Origin: Gammaproteobacteria bacterium
GTDB lineage: Bacteria; Pseudomonadota; Gammaproteobacteria; JABHGC01
DNA length: 64,000 nucleotides
Direction of reading: 5' to 3'
NCBI GenBank assembly: GCA_027077805.1
Contig: JALWTS010000020.1
Span: 97,814-161,813, forward strand
Shown: positions 25,542-35,432 of the stretch, piece by piece
How positions within the stretch are numbered: position 1 is the first letter of the stretch
Layout of the letters: each line of letters opens with the position of its first letter
Notes under the pieces: model-generated
Told to the model about the DNA's origin: nothing
Databases searched by the model: none
The model's input: only the letters and a program-made list of their open reading frames with translations
Made by a program: the position numbers and the translations under genes

Positions 25542-27899
25542 TTAATAACAATATTCCACTTTAACTTCGCTACAGCCCTTAGTTTTAGTTATAACTTTTA
25601 CTTGCACTCCAATTCGTTCTACTAAGGTAGGAATATGAGAGACAATACCAATTTGTCGGCCTGTCGCCTGCAAAGCCTCTAATACGGATAATACAATATC
25701 TAAAGTTTCACTGTCCAGACTGCCAAAACCCTCATCAATAAACAACGATTCTACTTGGATATGTTGTGATGAAATTGATGCTAAGGCTAAGGCTAAGGCT
25801 AGAGATACCAAAAAACTTTCACCGCCTGACAAAGAATGCACGGAACGCAATCCATTCCCTAAGGCTTTATCCACCAATTGTAACTCTAAATCACTATGAG
25901 GGACTCGTTGTAAAGAATAGCGTTTAGAAAAATCCGCTAAATAATGATTGGCATAAGTCAATAATACATCTAAAGTCAAACTTTGAGCAAAACGCCGAAA
26001 TTTTTTACCATCACTAGAGCCAATCACATCTTTTAATTGTTGCCATAATTGGCTTTGTTGCTGTTGTTTTTGATAGTCTCGGGATAATTGCTGATAGTGC
26101 TGTTGTGCTTGTTGTTGTTGCGTTAATTGTTGTTTTATTTCTGCTATGTCGGTAAAGCTTTGTTCATGGGCTTGTTGGAGGTAAGCCAACTTATCATTTA
26201 ATTCTAGTTCAGTGAGTGATGGTTGATTCAATTGGTGTTGGCGTAATTGCTGTTGATAAACCTTCTCCTGTCCCAATAATTCTGCTTTTTGTTGTAAACC
26301 CTGTTGAATCGCTTGTTGTTGTTGCTGTTGTTGTTGGCGTTGTTGTTGCCAAGTTTGTTCAATTTGTGCAATGCTTTGACCTTGCAATAATTGTTGCTGC
26401 TGCTGACGTAACTTTTCCATCTCAGTAATTAACGCTGATAGCTGTTGTTCTGTTTGCTGTTGCTGTTGTTGATAAATGTTTAATTGTTGCTGGTATGCGG
26501 TTTTTTGATGTTCTAAATCATCAATTTTGAGTTTTAAACCTTGCAACTGCTGCTGTAATAATAAGCGTTTTGTTTGGTATTGCTGTTGTTCAATCCAATG
26601 TGGATGATGACGATAAGGATGTTCCGTTGCACCACAAATAGGACAGTGTTGCTCAGCTTGCAATAATTTTTGTAGCTGTGGTAATAAGTCTTGCAAATTA
26701 AGCAATTGTTGTTGACTTAGTTCTAATACTTGCCAATCAGCAACTAAATTATTTTCCATACTCATATTGAATGCCTGCAATTGTTGCTGTTGTTGTTGAT
26801 ATTGGCATTTGAATTGTTGATATTGCTGTGCAAAAACTTGCCATTGTTTTTGTCGTATTGTTATTTGATCTCGATGAGATTGTTGTTGTTGAGTTAATTG
26901 GCGTTTTTGTTGGGTTAATACTTGCAACTGCCCGACTAAATGCTTGGCTTGATCTAGTTTCGGCTGTTGTTGTTGAATTTGTTGTTCTAAATTTTCGCTG
27001 GCTTGTTGTAATTGCTGTTCTTGTTGCTCAATATCTTGCCATTTTTTTTGCCAATCCTGCCATTGTTGTTGTTGCTGTTCTAGTTGCCCTTGTAACTGTT
27101 GCTGTTTTTGATACCATTGTTGCTGTTGTTTGAGTTGTTGTAACTGTGTGGCTAATTGTTGTTGTAATTGTTGTTGTTGTTTTAATTTTTCAGCGAATTG
27201 TTGTTGTTCGGTTGGGCTTAGTAATACTAAGGCTTGAATTTTTTGTTCCAAATCGATGAGTTTTTGTTGTTGTAAATTGCCTTTTTGATGGGCGAGTATG
27301 GACAACTCAGTATAAATATTCGCTCCTGTCATTTTTTCTAATAAGCTGGCACGTTCATCCGATTTCGCTTTGAGAAATCTCGCAAAATCGCCTTGTGCTA
27401 ATAATACTGAGCGTTGAAATTGTTCAAAGCTTAAGCCTAAAGACTGTTCAATTTCAGCTAATACCTCGGTTTTTTTTCCTTTCCAAACTTTATGATCACT
27501 TAATCGCTCTAAACTCATGGTTTGAGCCTGAATTTTACCCTCGGCTCTGCCCCTAGCTCGCCGAATGTGCCAACGTGATCGATAGTGTTGTTGTTGCTGA
27601 CCAATAAACTCAACTTCGGCATAGGCTTCCGCACATCCTCGTCTAAAAATAGAACTCGGATGCGAACTTTTTATTTTGTTGTCTTTGAGTCCAATATCAA
27701 CCCCTAACCCTGTCTCCAAACGTGGGTAACGGTCAAACAATGCTAAACAAATCGCATCCAGTAAGGTACTTTTACCTGAACCTGTTTTACCTGTAATCGC
27801 AAATAATCCAACATCAGCAATGGGCGATTGGGCTAAATTCAGCTCAAATTCCCCCGCTAAACTGGCGAGATTTTTGCCTCGAATCACTAAAATTTTCAT
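25542..27899 (-). CDS. sbcC: Exonuclease SbcC, glutamine-rich coiled coil
   Basis: ATPase subunit of the SbcCD nuclease, which cuts hairpin and blocked DNA ends. Walker A GKTGSGKSTLLDA, zinc hook CPICGATEH, signature LSGGESFLVSLALALA and Walker B LFIDEGFGSLD are present. The 785 residues are clearly shorter than the roughly 1050 of E. coli SbcC, and the coiled-coil arms are crowded with glutamine runs. The ATG at 27899 is used because the family begins MKILxIRxKNLASL and this start overlaps the sbcD stop as TGATG. Confidence 0.95.
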   Translation of the reverse strand: MKILVIRGKNLASLAGEFELNLAQSPIADVGLFAITGKTGSGKSTLLDAICLALFDRYPRLETGLGVDIGLKDNKIKSSHPSSIFRRGCAEAYAEVEFIGQQQQHYRSRWHIRRARGRAEGKIQAQTMSLERLSDHKVWKGKKTEVLAEIEQSLGLSFEQFQRSVLLAQGDFARFLKAKSDERASLLEKMTGANIYTELSILAHQKGNLQQQKLIDLEQKIQALVLLSPTEQQQFAEKLKQQQQLQQQLATQLQQLKQQQQWYQKQQQLQGQLEQQQQQWQDWQKKWQDIEQQEQQLQQASENLEQQIQQQQPKLDQAKHLVGQLQVLTQQKRQLTQQQQSHRDQITIRQKQWQVFAQQYQQFKCQYQQQQQQLQAFNMSMENNLVADWQVLELSQQQLLNLQDLLPQLQKLLQAEQHCPICGATEHPYRHHPHWIEQQQYQTKRLLLQQQLQGLKLKIDDLEHQKTAYQQQLNIYQQQQQQTEQQLSALITEMEKLRQQQQQLLQGQSIAQIEQTWQQQRQQQQQQQQAIQQGLQQKAELLGQEKVYQQQLRQHQLNQPSLTELELNDKLAYLQQAHEQSFTDIAEIKQQLTQQQQAQQHYQQLSRDYQKQQQQSQLWQQLKDVIGSSDGKKFRRFAQSLTLDVLLTYANHYLADFSKRYSLQRVPHSDLELQLVDKALGNGLRSVHSLSGGESFLVSLALALALASISSQHIQVESLFIDEGFGSLDSETLDIVLSVLEALQATGRQIGIVSHIPTLVERIGVQVKVITKTKGCSEVKVEYCY
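25780..25800. repeat. Hexanucleotide tandem repeat in sbcC
   Basis: Three and a half copies of GCTAAG encode the LALALA part of the sbcC signature region on the minus strand. Short in-frame repeats like this can gain or lose units by slippage without shifting the frame. Confidence 0.7.
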
Positions 27900-29137
27900 C
27901 AATCCATGCCTTGCTGACATTCCGATAATAATTGCAAAAAAGTTTTATGTAGGGCTTCGGAAGGGAATTGATCATATTGTTGTTGATAACAATGTTCAAA
28001 TACTTGTTCAGGCTTTAAATCTTCTAAATTTAATTCAGCTTGAACTTGAGCTAAACTTTGTTGCTTGCCTTGATAATAAGGATGAATCCGTAATAAACGC
28101 ACTGCCTTATCATCAAGTTGTTGTTCAATTAATTGGGCTAATTGTGGTTGGGGTTGTGTTAAACGAATATGAATATCTAAATACGCCCAAGTTGCTTTGT
28201 CTTGCCCCTGATTGACAGGCAATTTTGATAATAACAATAACAATTGCTCCCAAGTTGCTTCACCTTTTTTAGGTAAGCGAATCATATCCACTGCCCTAGG
28301 AATCCTTTGGCTATTAATATTGCTAACATCAGCATTGTCAATATCTACAATGACGACTTGATGGGGATAATCGGCTTCAACGACTGATAAAGGCAAAGGC
28401 GAACCACTGTAACGAATATGCTCAAAACCTGCGACTTCTTGTGGTTTATGTAAATGCCCTAGTGCCACATAGGCTAAATCAGTCAAATCTTGAGCAAAAA
28501 TATCCACGGGTAAAGCATGTTGATTACCGCCTAAAATTTTACGTTCACTACCTTCCGATGACTGACCACCTGACATATAACAATGCCCCATTGCTATTAT
28601 AGCCTGATCTGCTTGGCATTGTTTTTTTGCCTGTGTCAACAAATCCGCATAAAATTTCCTCACACCTTCCACTAGGGGGTCTAAACTTTCATCCTCAATC
28701 TCAGCTAAATCAGTAGGTCGTAAAAACGGTACTGCAACACACCATGCTTTGATATGACCCTTATTATCAGTTAAGGGCAAAATTAACTGCTCAGATTTTT
28801 TCTTAGCCTGCCCAACGACATTAATATTAAGTTGTTTTAATAAGGACTCAGGGGCATCCAAACGATTGGCTGAATCGTGATTGCCTGCAATAATAATAAT
28901 ATCTAAATTGGGTTGTTGTTGTTTTGCATTAACCAAAAATTGATAAAATAATTGTTGTGATTCAGCGGAAGGATTGGCAGAATCAAACATATCACCTGCA
29001 ACCAATAAGGCATCAATGGCTTGTTGCTTTAGCATAGACAATAGCCATTTCAGAAATTTCTGATGTTCATAGTATCGGGAAAAACCCCGTAAGCTATGAC
29101 CTAAATGCCAATCAGAAGTATGTAAAATTCTTATCAT
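27899..29137 (-). CDS. sbcD: Exonuclease SbcD
   Basis: Mn-dependent nuclease subunit of SbcCD. The Mre11-type phosphoesterase motifs are visible: HTSDWHLGHSL, LLVAGDMFDSANPS, IIAGNHDSANRL, MGHCYMSGG and YVALGHLHKPQ. The 412 residues are the usual length. sbcC follows with a one-base overlap, so the pair is one operon. The C-terminus is glutamine-rich like SbcC. Confidence 0.97.
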   Translation of the reverse strand: MIRILHTSDWHLGHSLRGFSRYYEHQKFLKWLLSMLKQQAIDALLVAGDMFDSANPSAESQQLFYQFLVNAKQQQPNLDIIIIAGNHDSANRLDAPESLLKQLNINVVGQAKKKSEQLILPLTDNKGHIKAWCVAVPFLRPTDLAEIEDESLDPLVEGVRKFYADLLTQAKKQCQADQAIIAMGHCYMSGGQSSEGSERKILGGNQHALPVDIFAQDLTDLAYVALGHLHKPQEVAGFEHIRYSGSPLPLSVVEADYPHQVVIVDIDNADVSNINSQRIPRAVDMIRLPKKGEATWEQLLLLLSKLPVNQGQDKATWAYLDIHIRLTQPQPQLAQLIEQQLDDKAVRLLRIHPYYQGKQQSLAQVQAELNLEDLKPEQVFEHCYQQQYDQFPSEALHKTFLQLLSECQQGMD

Positions 29138-29239
29138 CGTTATCCACTAATAATGATTTTAGATTTGTCTGAGTTTCTGCTACGCTTATCTTATCTTCGG
29201 GTTAATCTTTGGTTTAAGGGTTAAAGGTTTTAAATTGTA

Positions 29240-31054
29240 ATGGATAATTTGTCAACAAACAACTGGCTAACACAAGTCGTACTGTTAACAGAATCGGGAA
29301 TGGTGAATCGAATTATTGAACAATCGTTAGACCCAAAACGCTTTGAAGTCCATGTATTACAATCGGATACCCCAAATCTTATTAACAAATTAGCCAGTAT
29401 TGAACCCAGAATTATATTTCTAAAAAGTATGCTCAAAGCTGCCAATGGTTTTGATCTTTGTGATCGTCTAAAAAATCATCCTACCCTACAAAATGCTAAT
29501 TTGATTTTATTATCGTCTGATATTGAATTATCCCGTGAAGTATTTCAACACCATGTTGCTCATTTTCTAACCATTCCATTTTCTGCGGAAGATGTGATTG
29601 AAATTGTTGAAAAACTATTTTTAGGGCAACGTAATATTTTATTGGTGGATGATAGCCAAGTTCTACATAAAATCGTCGTCCCCCCATTGATTCAAGAAGG
29701 TTATAATGTCTTACAGGCGTGGAATGGTGAAGAAGCCCTGCGTATGTTGGCGGAACAAGAAATTGATATGGTGATTGCCGATGTTGATATGCCAAAAGTT
29801 GATGGTTTTACCCTATGTCGAGCTATTAAATCGCAAAATATTAAAAATATTCCTGTGTTAATGTTATCGTCCAAAGATCAAGACGAAGATATTTATCATG
29901 CCTTTGATGCAGGAGCAGATGACTATATTACTAAACCCGTATTTATTAATGAACTACTTGTTCGAGTTCGCCGTATGTCAGGCAGTGAATCTACTCGGCG
30001 TAAAGAACGAATTTTAGTCGTAGAAGATTCTGCTATTGTCCGTAGTATGATTACCCAAGCATTTAAAACCCAAGGTTTTCATGTCGATGAAGCCAAACAT
30101 GGTCAAGAAGGACTGAGACGACTGGAAAAAAATAACTATGACTTGATTACGGTTGATTATATGATGCCTGAAATCGATGGTTATCAATTTTGCCAAAAGG
30201 TTAGAAAAAACCTTAAGACTATGGACATTCCAATTATTGTGATCAGCGCCCGTGATTCACAAGCCCATCAAGTCAAAATGCGTTCCACAGGCATTCAAGC
30301 CTTTTTATCAAAACCCTTTAAACCAGAACGTTTAGTTGCTGAAGTTGAACGAGTATTAGCAGAAAATAGAATCCAACAAGAACAACGAGCCATTAGACGT
30401 TATCTTTCTGATGAAACCGTGCATGCGGTTGCTAAACAAATGCAGGTTGGTTATAGCCAAAAAGAACAACCTGCTTGGGTCAAAAATCGTACCATTTTAT
30501 CCGCTGATTTGGTTAATTTTTGTGCCTTATGTGAAACACGTTCGGCCCAAGAAGTGATTGCTATTTTAAACACTTGTTTTGAAAAAATAACCAGTATTTT
30601 GCTTTATTATGATGCCATTATTGATAAATTTATTGGGGACAAAGTATTTGCCATTTTTGGTCATGAAGGGGACGGTGCACATCGAGCCATTTGTTCAGCC
30701 TATGACATTTTACAAGCCATGCCTGAATTATGCCAAGCGACAAACTTAGACCTGCAAATTCGGATTGGCATTCATTATGGTCAAGTGATTATGGGTGATA
30801 TTGGTAGCCAATTACATCGCCGTGATTTTACCGTGATTGGCACTAATGTTAATATTACAGAAAGACTGCAAGGTGTTACTGCCCCTAATAGTATTTTAAT
30901 CACGAATGAAGTTTACCAACTAGTATCAGAAATTGTTACTGCAGAACAAACTGAAAAAACCCTAGTACTCAATGAACAACATAAAAAAACCATGACCGCC
31001 TATACTGTAAAATCAATCCAAACTTATCGTAAAACAGATTCAACTATTAGCTAG
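29240..31054 (+). CDS. Triple-receiver response regulator with class III cyclase output
   Basis: A 604-residue protein. Residues about 10-128 are a receiver-like domain lacking the phosphoacceptor Asp. A second receiver (about 132-248) has D137/D138, D181 and K232, and a third (about 257-375) has E262/D263, D306 and K358. The cyclase domain (about 415-570) has metal aspartates D423 and D467, K463, T535, N538 and R542, so it looks catalytically complete. Phosphorelay input to two receivers would control cyclic nucleotide output. No histidine kinase is adjacent. It is convergent with the hydroxylase gene. Confidence 0.92.
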   Translation: MDNLSTNNWLTQVVLLTESGMVNRIIEQSLDPKRFEVHVLQSDTPNLINKLASIEPRIIFLKSMLKAANGFDLCDRLKNHPTLQNANLILLSSDIELSREVFQHHVAHFLTIPFSAEDVIEIVEKLFLGQRNILLVDDSQVLHKIVVPPLIQEGYNVLQAWNGEEALRMLAEQEIDMVIADVDMPKVDGFTLCRAIKSQNIKNIPVLMLSSKDQDEDIYHAFDAGADDYITKPVFINELLVRVRRMSGSESTRRKERILVVEDSAIVRSMITQAFKTQGFHVDEAKHGQEGLRRLEKNNYDLITVDYMMPEIDGYQFCQKVRKNLKTMDIPIIVISARDSQAHQVKMRSTGIQAFLSKPFKPERLVAEVERVLAENRIQQEQRAIRRYLSDETVHAVAKQMQVGYSQKEQPAWVKNRTILSADLVNFCALCETRSAQEVIAILNTCFEKITSILLYYDAIIDKFIGDKVFAIFGHEGDGAHRAICSAYDILQAMPELCQATNLDLQIRIGIHYGQVIMGDIGSQLHRRDFTVIGTNVNITERLQGVTAPNSILITNEVYQLVSEIVTAEQTEKTLVLNEQHKKTMTAYTVKSIQTYRKTDSTIS

Positions 31055-31055
31055 A

Positions 31056-31883
31056 CTACTTACGAATTGAATAGCCATGATTTTTGTCCAAAAATGGCTG
31101 TATTAATAAGCAATGTATTTTCAAATACCGTTTATCTCTAAACAAATCAATACCAATGGTCATTTCAGTATGTGATTTTTTTGCTTGAGCTTGATACGTA
31201 CCAAACAAATAATCCCACCACGGTAAATTAAAACCAAAATTACTATTCGCTTCTCGATATTCAATGGAATGATGCACTCTGTGCATATCAGGTGTGACTA
31301 GAAAATAGCGTAATACTTTATCAACAGAGCTAGGCAAATAAACATTGCCATGATTAAACATGGCGGTGGCATTTAAAATAATTTCAAACAATAATACGGC
31401 GACAGGTGAGGCACCTAATACAATCACTACGGCTAATTTAATCAACATTGATAACATAATTTCGATAGGGTGAAATCGTGTCCCTGTGGTTACATCATAA
31501 TCTAAATCCGAATGATGTAAGCGGTGCAATCGCCAAAACACAGGCACGGCATGAAATAACACATGCTGAAAGTAAACTGCCATATCTAATAACACAATGC
31601 TTAGGATAATTTCTAGGTAAGGATTGAATTGCCAATAATTAAACATTCCCCAGCCTTGCTCTGAGGCAAAAATTGCCATGTCCACGGCTAAAATTGGAAA
31701 TAATAAACGCAATAGCCAAGTATTTAACACCACTAAAGCCATATTATTAAACCAACGTAATGATTTTGATATTTGTAACTGACGACGTGGTTTAAAATAT
31801 TCCCATAACGCAACTAAAAGAAATACACTTAAAAAACAACTTAAACGTAAGGGTTGCTCATATTGTAAAATCCAGTCTATCAT
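31056..31883 (-). CDS. Sterol desaturase/fatty acid hydroxylase family protein
   Basis: A 275-residue integral membrane di-iron enzyme. The histidine boxes are FQHVLFHAVP, WRLHRLHHSDLDYD and DMHRVHHSIEYREANSNFG, followed by WWDYLFGTY. Several hydrophobic helices surround them. The substrate (lipid, sterol or carotenoid) cannot be deduced. Its stop lies one base after the end of the cyclase gene on the other strand. Confidence 0.9.
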   Translation of the reverse strand: MIDWILQYEQPLRLSCFLSVFLLVALWEYFKPRRQLQISKSLRWFNNMALVVLNTWLLRLLFPILAVDMAIFASEQGWGMFNYWQFNPYLEIILSIVLLDMAVYFQHVLFHAVPVFWRLHRLHHSDLDYDVTTGTRFHPIEIMLSMLIKLAVVIVLGASPVAVLLFEIILNATAMFNHGNVYLPSSVDKVLRYFLVTPDMHRVHHSIEYREANSNFGFNLPWWDYLFGTYQAQAKKSHTEMTIGIDLFRDKRYLKIHCLLIQPFLDKNHGYSIRK

Positions 31884-31935
31884 TTTTATATTGTCCGTTA
31901 ATTTAAAATTTAATTTAATCTAAAAGGTAATGTTG

Positions 31936-32928
31936 ATGAATAGTGAATGGCAAGCGTTCCTTGAGTCTCAAGGTGCTGAAATCAAACAAAATCAAGTCAT
32001 TAGTTTTGCAAATCCTCTTGACAAGCCAAACCAACTTTGTGATTTATCCCATTGGGGACTGCTGGAAGTTAGAGGTGAAGATGCGACAAGCTTTTTACAA
32101 GGCCAATTAACTAATGATATTAATTTAGTCTCTGACACCCAGCATCAATTAAGTGGCTACTGTAATCCCAAGGGACGTATGCTGGCAAATTTCCGAATTA
32201 TACAGCAACAACAAAATTATTACCTATTTTTTCCCAAGGAATTAGTTGCCAAAGTAAGCAAAAAACTGCAAATGTATGTATTGCGTTCAAAGGTTACCAT
32301 AGAAGATGTTAGTGATCATTGGATTAAACTTGGTTTATTTGGTTCAACCGCAAATCAACTATTAGCGGCACAATTGGCAACCAGCCTTCCAACAAATACC
32401 AATCAAGCTATCATTATCAATAATATTCATGTTTTAACCATTGCCCCCAATCGTTACCTATTACTAGGGCGACTCAATGCCATGCAAACTTTATGGCAAC
32501 AATTATCAAAACAAGTCAGCTTTGCGGGACAATACAGTTGGGAAACCCAAGATATTTATCAGGGTATTCCAACCATATATGCCACAACTTCTGAAGAATT
32601 TATTCCGCAAATGACCAATATGCAAGACTTAAATGGGATTAGTCTCACTAAAGGTTGTTATACAGGTCAAGAAATTGTGGCAAGAATGCACTATTTAGGC
32701 AAACTAAAACGCAAAATGTATTTAGCCTTTTTAAATACTGACGTACTACCACAGGCAGGTGATGATGTTTATGCCCAAGAGAAAAAAGTGGGCAAAATCG
32801 TCAATGCTTGCCCTTTAGCAGAAGGCGGTACGATTGCACTTGCCGTTATTAATATTGAACACCAAGATCAAGATACTATTTATCTTAATAATAATGGAAA
32901 AACGGTATTAGAATTTAAAGATTTATAG
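31936..32928 (+). CDS. ygfZ: tRNA-modifying/folate-binding protein YgfZ
   Basis: A roughly 330-residue GcvT-like protein needed for assembly or repair of some iron-sulfur enzymes through a folate-dependent step. The family signature KGCYTGQEIVAR is intact, with LQGQLTNDI near the N-terminus. The ATG at 31936 is favoured because AAGG lies eight bases upstream; the ATG at 31930 would be too close to it. Convergent with gltA, 21 bases apart. Confidence 0.9.
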   Translation: MNSEWQAFLESQGAEIKQNQVISFANPLDKPNQLCDLSHWGLLEVRGEDATSFLQGQLTNDINLVSDTQHQLSGYCNPKGRMLANFRIIQQQQNYYLFFPKELVAKVSKKLQMYVLRSKVTIEDVSDHWIKLGLFGSTANQLLAAQLATSLPTNTNQAIIINNIHVLTIAPNRYLLLGRLNAMQTLWQQLSKQVSFAGQYSWETQDIYQGIPTIYATTSEEFIPQMTNMQDLNGISLTKGCYTGQEIVARMHYLGKLKRKMYLAFLNTDVLPQAGDDVYAQEKKVGKIVNACPLAEGGTIALAVINIEHQDQDTIYLNNNGKTVLEFKDL

Positions 32929-32949
32929 TCTTTTTAAGGTATTAATAGT

Positions 32950-34248
32950 CTAACGCTCGGTAATTGCTACATAATCTCTGCTTACCGCCCCATCATATAA
33001 TTGACGAGGGCGACCAATTTTGTGGCGAGGATCAGAAATCATTTCCATCCAATGAGCCACCCAACCCACAGTACGAGCAATCGCAAACATCACAGTAAAC
33101 ATATTACTAGGAATGCCTAAAGAGCGATAAATCATCCCTGAATAAAAATCCACATTAGGATATAAACTGCGTTCAATAAAATAATCATCGGTTACGGCAA
33201 TTTCTTCTAATTTCAATGCTAATTCAAATAAAGGATCACTAGTATTAGAAAATTCATTTAACACTTTATGGCAAGTATCACGAATAATCTTAGCCCTAGG
33301 ATCATAATTTTTATACACTCTATGACCGAAGCCCATTAAACGAAACGGATCATTTTTATCTTTGGCTTTTTGGATATATTTATCAATCTGGCTAACATTC
33401 CCAATTTCTTGCAACATATCCAAAACCGCTTCTGCCGCACCACCGTGTGCAGGCCCCCATAAGGAGGCAATACCCGAGGCAATACAAGCAAAAGGATTCG
33501 CCCCCGAACTTCCTGCTAAACGTACCGTTGAGGTGCTGGCATTCTGCTCATGATCAGCGTGCAAAATAAATAACAAATCTAAAGCCCTTTCCGCAGTTTG
33601 ATTAAGCTCATATTCTTCACAAGGAACCGCAAACATCATTCTTAGCAAATTGCCACAATAACTTAACTTATTGTCAGGATATATAAACGGCTCACCAATA
33701 GAATGTTTATAACATGCGGCTGCAATGGTTGGCACTTTCGCAATTAAACGATGGGCCGAAATGATCCGACTTTCTTGACGATAGACATTAATCGAATCAT
33801 GGTAAAATGCCGATAAAGAACCGACTACCCCAATCATCACAGCCACAGGATGTGCATTGTAATGAAACCCATGATAAAACATTTTTAATGATTCATTGAT
33901 CATGGTGTGATGTAAAATATTATGGGTGAAAGTATCTAACTCATTCTGGGTTGGCAGTTGACCATTTAACAACAAATAAGCGACTTCTAGAAAACTGCTT
34001 TTTTGGGCCAATTGCTCAATCGGATAACCTCGATACAATAATTTGCCCTGTTCACCATCAATAAAAGTAATAGCACTATGGCAACTGGCCGTTGCCATAA
34101 ATCCAGGATCAAAGGTAAAATATTGTTTACCCGTTTGTTGATATAACTGGCTGATATCCACCGTACTAGGTCCCATTGTACCAGTCTTAATGGGTAATTC
34201 AGCAATGACTTTACCATTCTCAGTTAATTGTACTGTACGCTCTTCCAT
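32950..34248 (-). CDS. gltA: Citrate synthase
   Basis: First enzyme of the TCA cycle, joining oxaloacetate and acetyl-CoA. The protein is 432 residues, the Gram-negative hexameric type. Active-site segments are [39 protein letters not shown] and the later [17 protein letters not shown] precedes the ATG. It starts four bases after the mdh stop, so substrate supply (oxaloacetate) and use are encoded in one operon. Confidence 0.97.
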   Translation of the reverse strand: MEERTVQLTENGKVIAELPIKTGTMGPSTVDISQLYQQTGKQYFTFDPGFMATASCHSAITFIDGEQGKLLYRGYPIEQLAQKSSFLEVAYLLLNGQLPTQNELDTFTHNILHHTMINESLKMFYHGFHYNAHPVAVMIGVVGSLSAFYHDSINVYRQESRIISAHRLIAKVPTIAAACYKHSIGEPFIYPDNKLSYCGNLLRMMFAVPCEEYELNQTAERALDLLFILHADHEQNASTSTVRLAGSSGANPFACIASGIASLWGPAHGGAAEAVLDMLQEIGNVSQIDKYIQKAKDKNDPFRLMGFGHRVYKNYDPRAKIIRDTCHKVLNEFSNTSDPLFELALKLEEIAVTDDYFIERSLYPNVDFYSGMIYRSLGIPSNMFTVMFAIARTVGWVAHWMEMISDPRHKIGRPRQLYDGAVSRDYVAITER

Positions 34249-34252
34249 AAAA

Positions 34253-35194
34253 TTACCTTTTCATATCAACGGGCAACTTCGCTAAATCTTGTTTTACTAA
34301 ACTGACCGCTTTCTTAAATAATCGCATCTCATCTGAGGTTAATTCTAATTCTACCATTGATTCCATGCCTTTTTCACTTAACACACAAGGCATTCCTAAG
34401 GCAATCTCCGTTTCACCATATTCCCCCTGAAAAATACCCACGGATGGCAAAATTCGACGTCGATTATAGATAATCGCATCAACCATAGTAGCAATGGCAG
34501 CAGCAGGTGCATCATAAGCAGAGCTAGTTTTCCTCAATGATAAAACCTCGGCACCTCCTTGACGAGTGCGTTCTTCAATACTTTGGATTTGCTCTTGATC
34601 TAAAAAATGGCGAATTGGAATCCCATGAATCGTGCAATAACGTGATAAAGGTATCATTGAGGCTTCACTATGACCACCAATCACTAAGGTAGAAATATCT
34701 TTGGTCGAAAATCCTGTTTCTAAGGCAACAAAACTTGCCATGCGAGTTGAATCCAAAACACCTGCTTGTCCAAAAATACGAGAGCGATCCCAAGCCGTTT
34801 TTTTCCAAGCATAATAAGTCAATACATCCACAGGATTACTCACCATTAATATCATTGTCTGTGGACAATACCGTAAGATATGATCCAAAATAGTATCAAT
34901 AATTTTAATATTAGCGACTAATACATCAGATCTAGCCATCCCAGGTTTACGTGCAAAACCTGCGGTAATAATCACCAAATTTGAATCAACTAACTCGGAA
35001 AAATCAGTATGCCCCATAACTTGGGTATCAAATTTCAATAATGGTGCCGCTTCCCATAAATCTAAAGCAATACCTTCAGGCAAGCCTTCCTGAACATCAA
35101 GTAAGACTAAATGCCGACACAATTGCTTATCCACTATAAACTGAGCGGTAGATTCACCCACTCGCCCTGTCCCTATAATACTAATCTTATTCAT
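34253..35194 (-). CDS. mdh: Malate dehydrogenase, LDH-like type
   Basis: NAD-dependent oxidation of malate to oxaloacetate. Features: Rossmann motif [10 protein letters not shown], substrate-loop arginines in [20 protein letters not shown], and the catalytic [10 protein letters not shown] histidine. The sequence resembles the LDH-like dehydrogenase branch rather than E. coli Mdh. The ATG at 35194 (MNKISIIG) is used instead of an in-frame TTG at 35206. Located directly upstream of gltA. Confidence 0.9.
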   Translation of the reverse strand: MNKISIIGTGRVGESTAQFIVDKQLCRHLVLLDVQEGLPEGIALDLWEAAPLLKFDTQVMGHTDFSELVDSNLVIITAGFARKPGMARSDVLVANIKIIDTILDHILRYCPQTMILMVSNPVDVLTYYAWKKTAWDRSRIFGQAGVLDSTRMASFVALETGFSTKDISTLVIGGHSEASMIPLSRYCTIHGIPIRHFLDQEQIQSIEERTRQGGAEVLSLRKTSSAYDAPAAAIATMVDAIIYNRRRILPSVGIFQGEYGETEIALGMPCVLSEKGMESMVELELTSDEMRLFKKAVSLVKQDLAKLPVDMKR

Positions 35195-35313
35195 AACTTT
35201 ATCCAAACAAATGATATATATAAGTAAGTATCGTTCTCATATACAAATTATAGTATAAACCCATTAAAAAGTAATAAAATTTGAACTTGATTCTTAGCAC
35301 CTATCACTAATAA

Positions 35314-35336
35314 TTTTCGGAAAATTTGACCGAAAA
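35314..35336 (-). terminator. Candidate terminator after maeB
   Basis: CCGAAAA and TTTTCGG can pair (seven bases) around a nine-base loop on the minus strand, with an AT-rich tail after the stem. It lies about 100 bases beyond the malic enzyme stop. The stem is AT-rich, so strength is doubtful. Confidence 0.35.
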
Positions 35337-35432
35337 ACGTCTGAACTAAGAAATGACTAATTTTTTGAACGTGATAGCGGGTAATATCAAAGCACTAAGC
35401 AAATCACTAAAGTGCTCAAAACAGTGACTCAA

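Noticed and set aside
26216..27133. Plus-strand Val/Ala/Leu-rich open frames resembling membrane proteins
   Set aside because: They are antisense to the Gln-rich sbcC coiled coil; CAA/CAG runs read as hydrophobic residues on the other strand.
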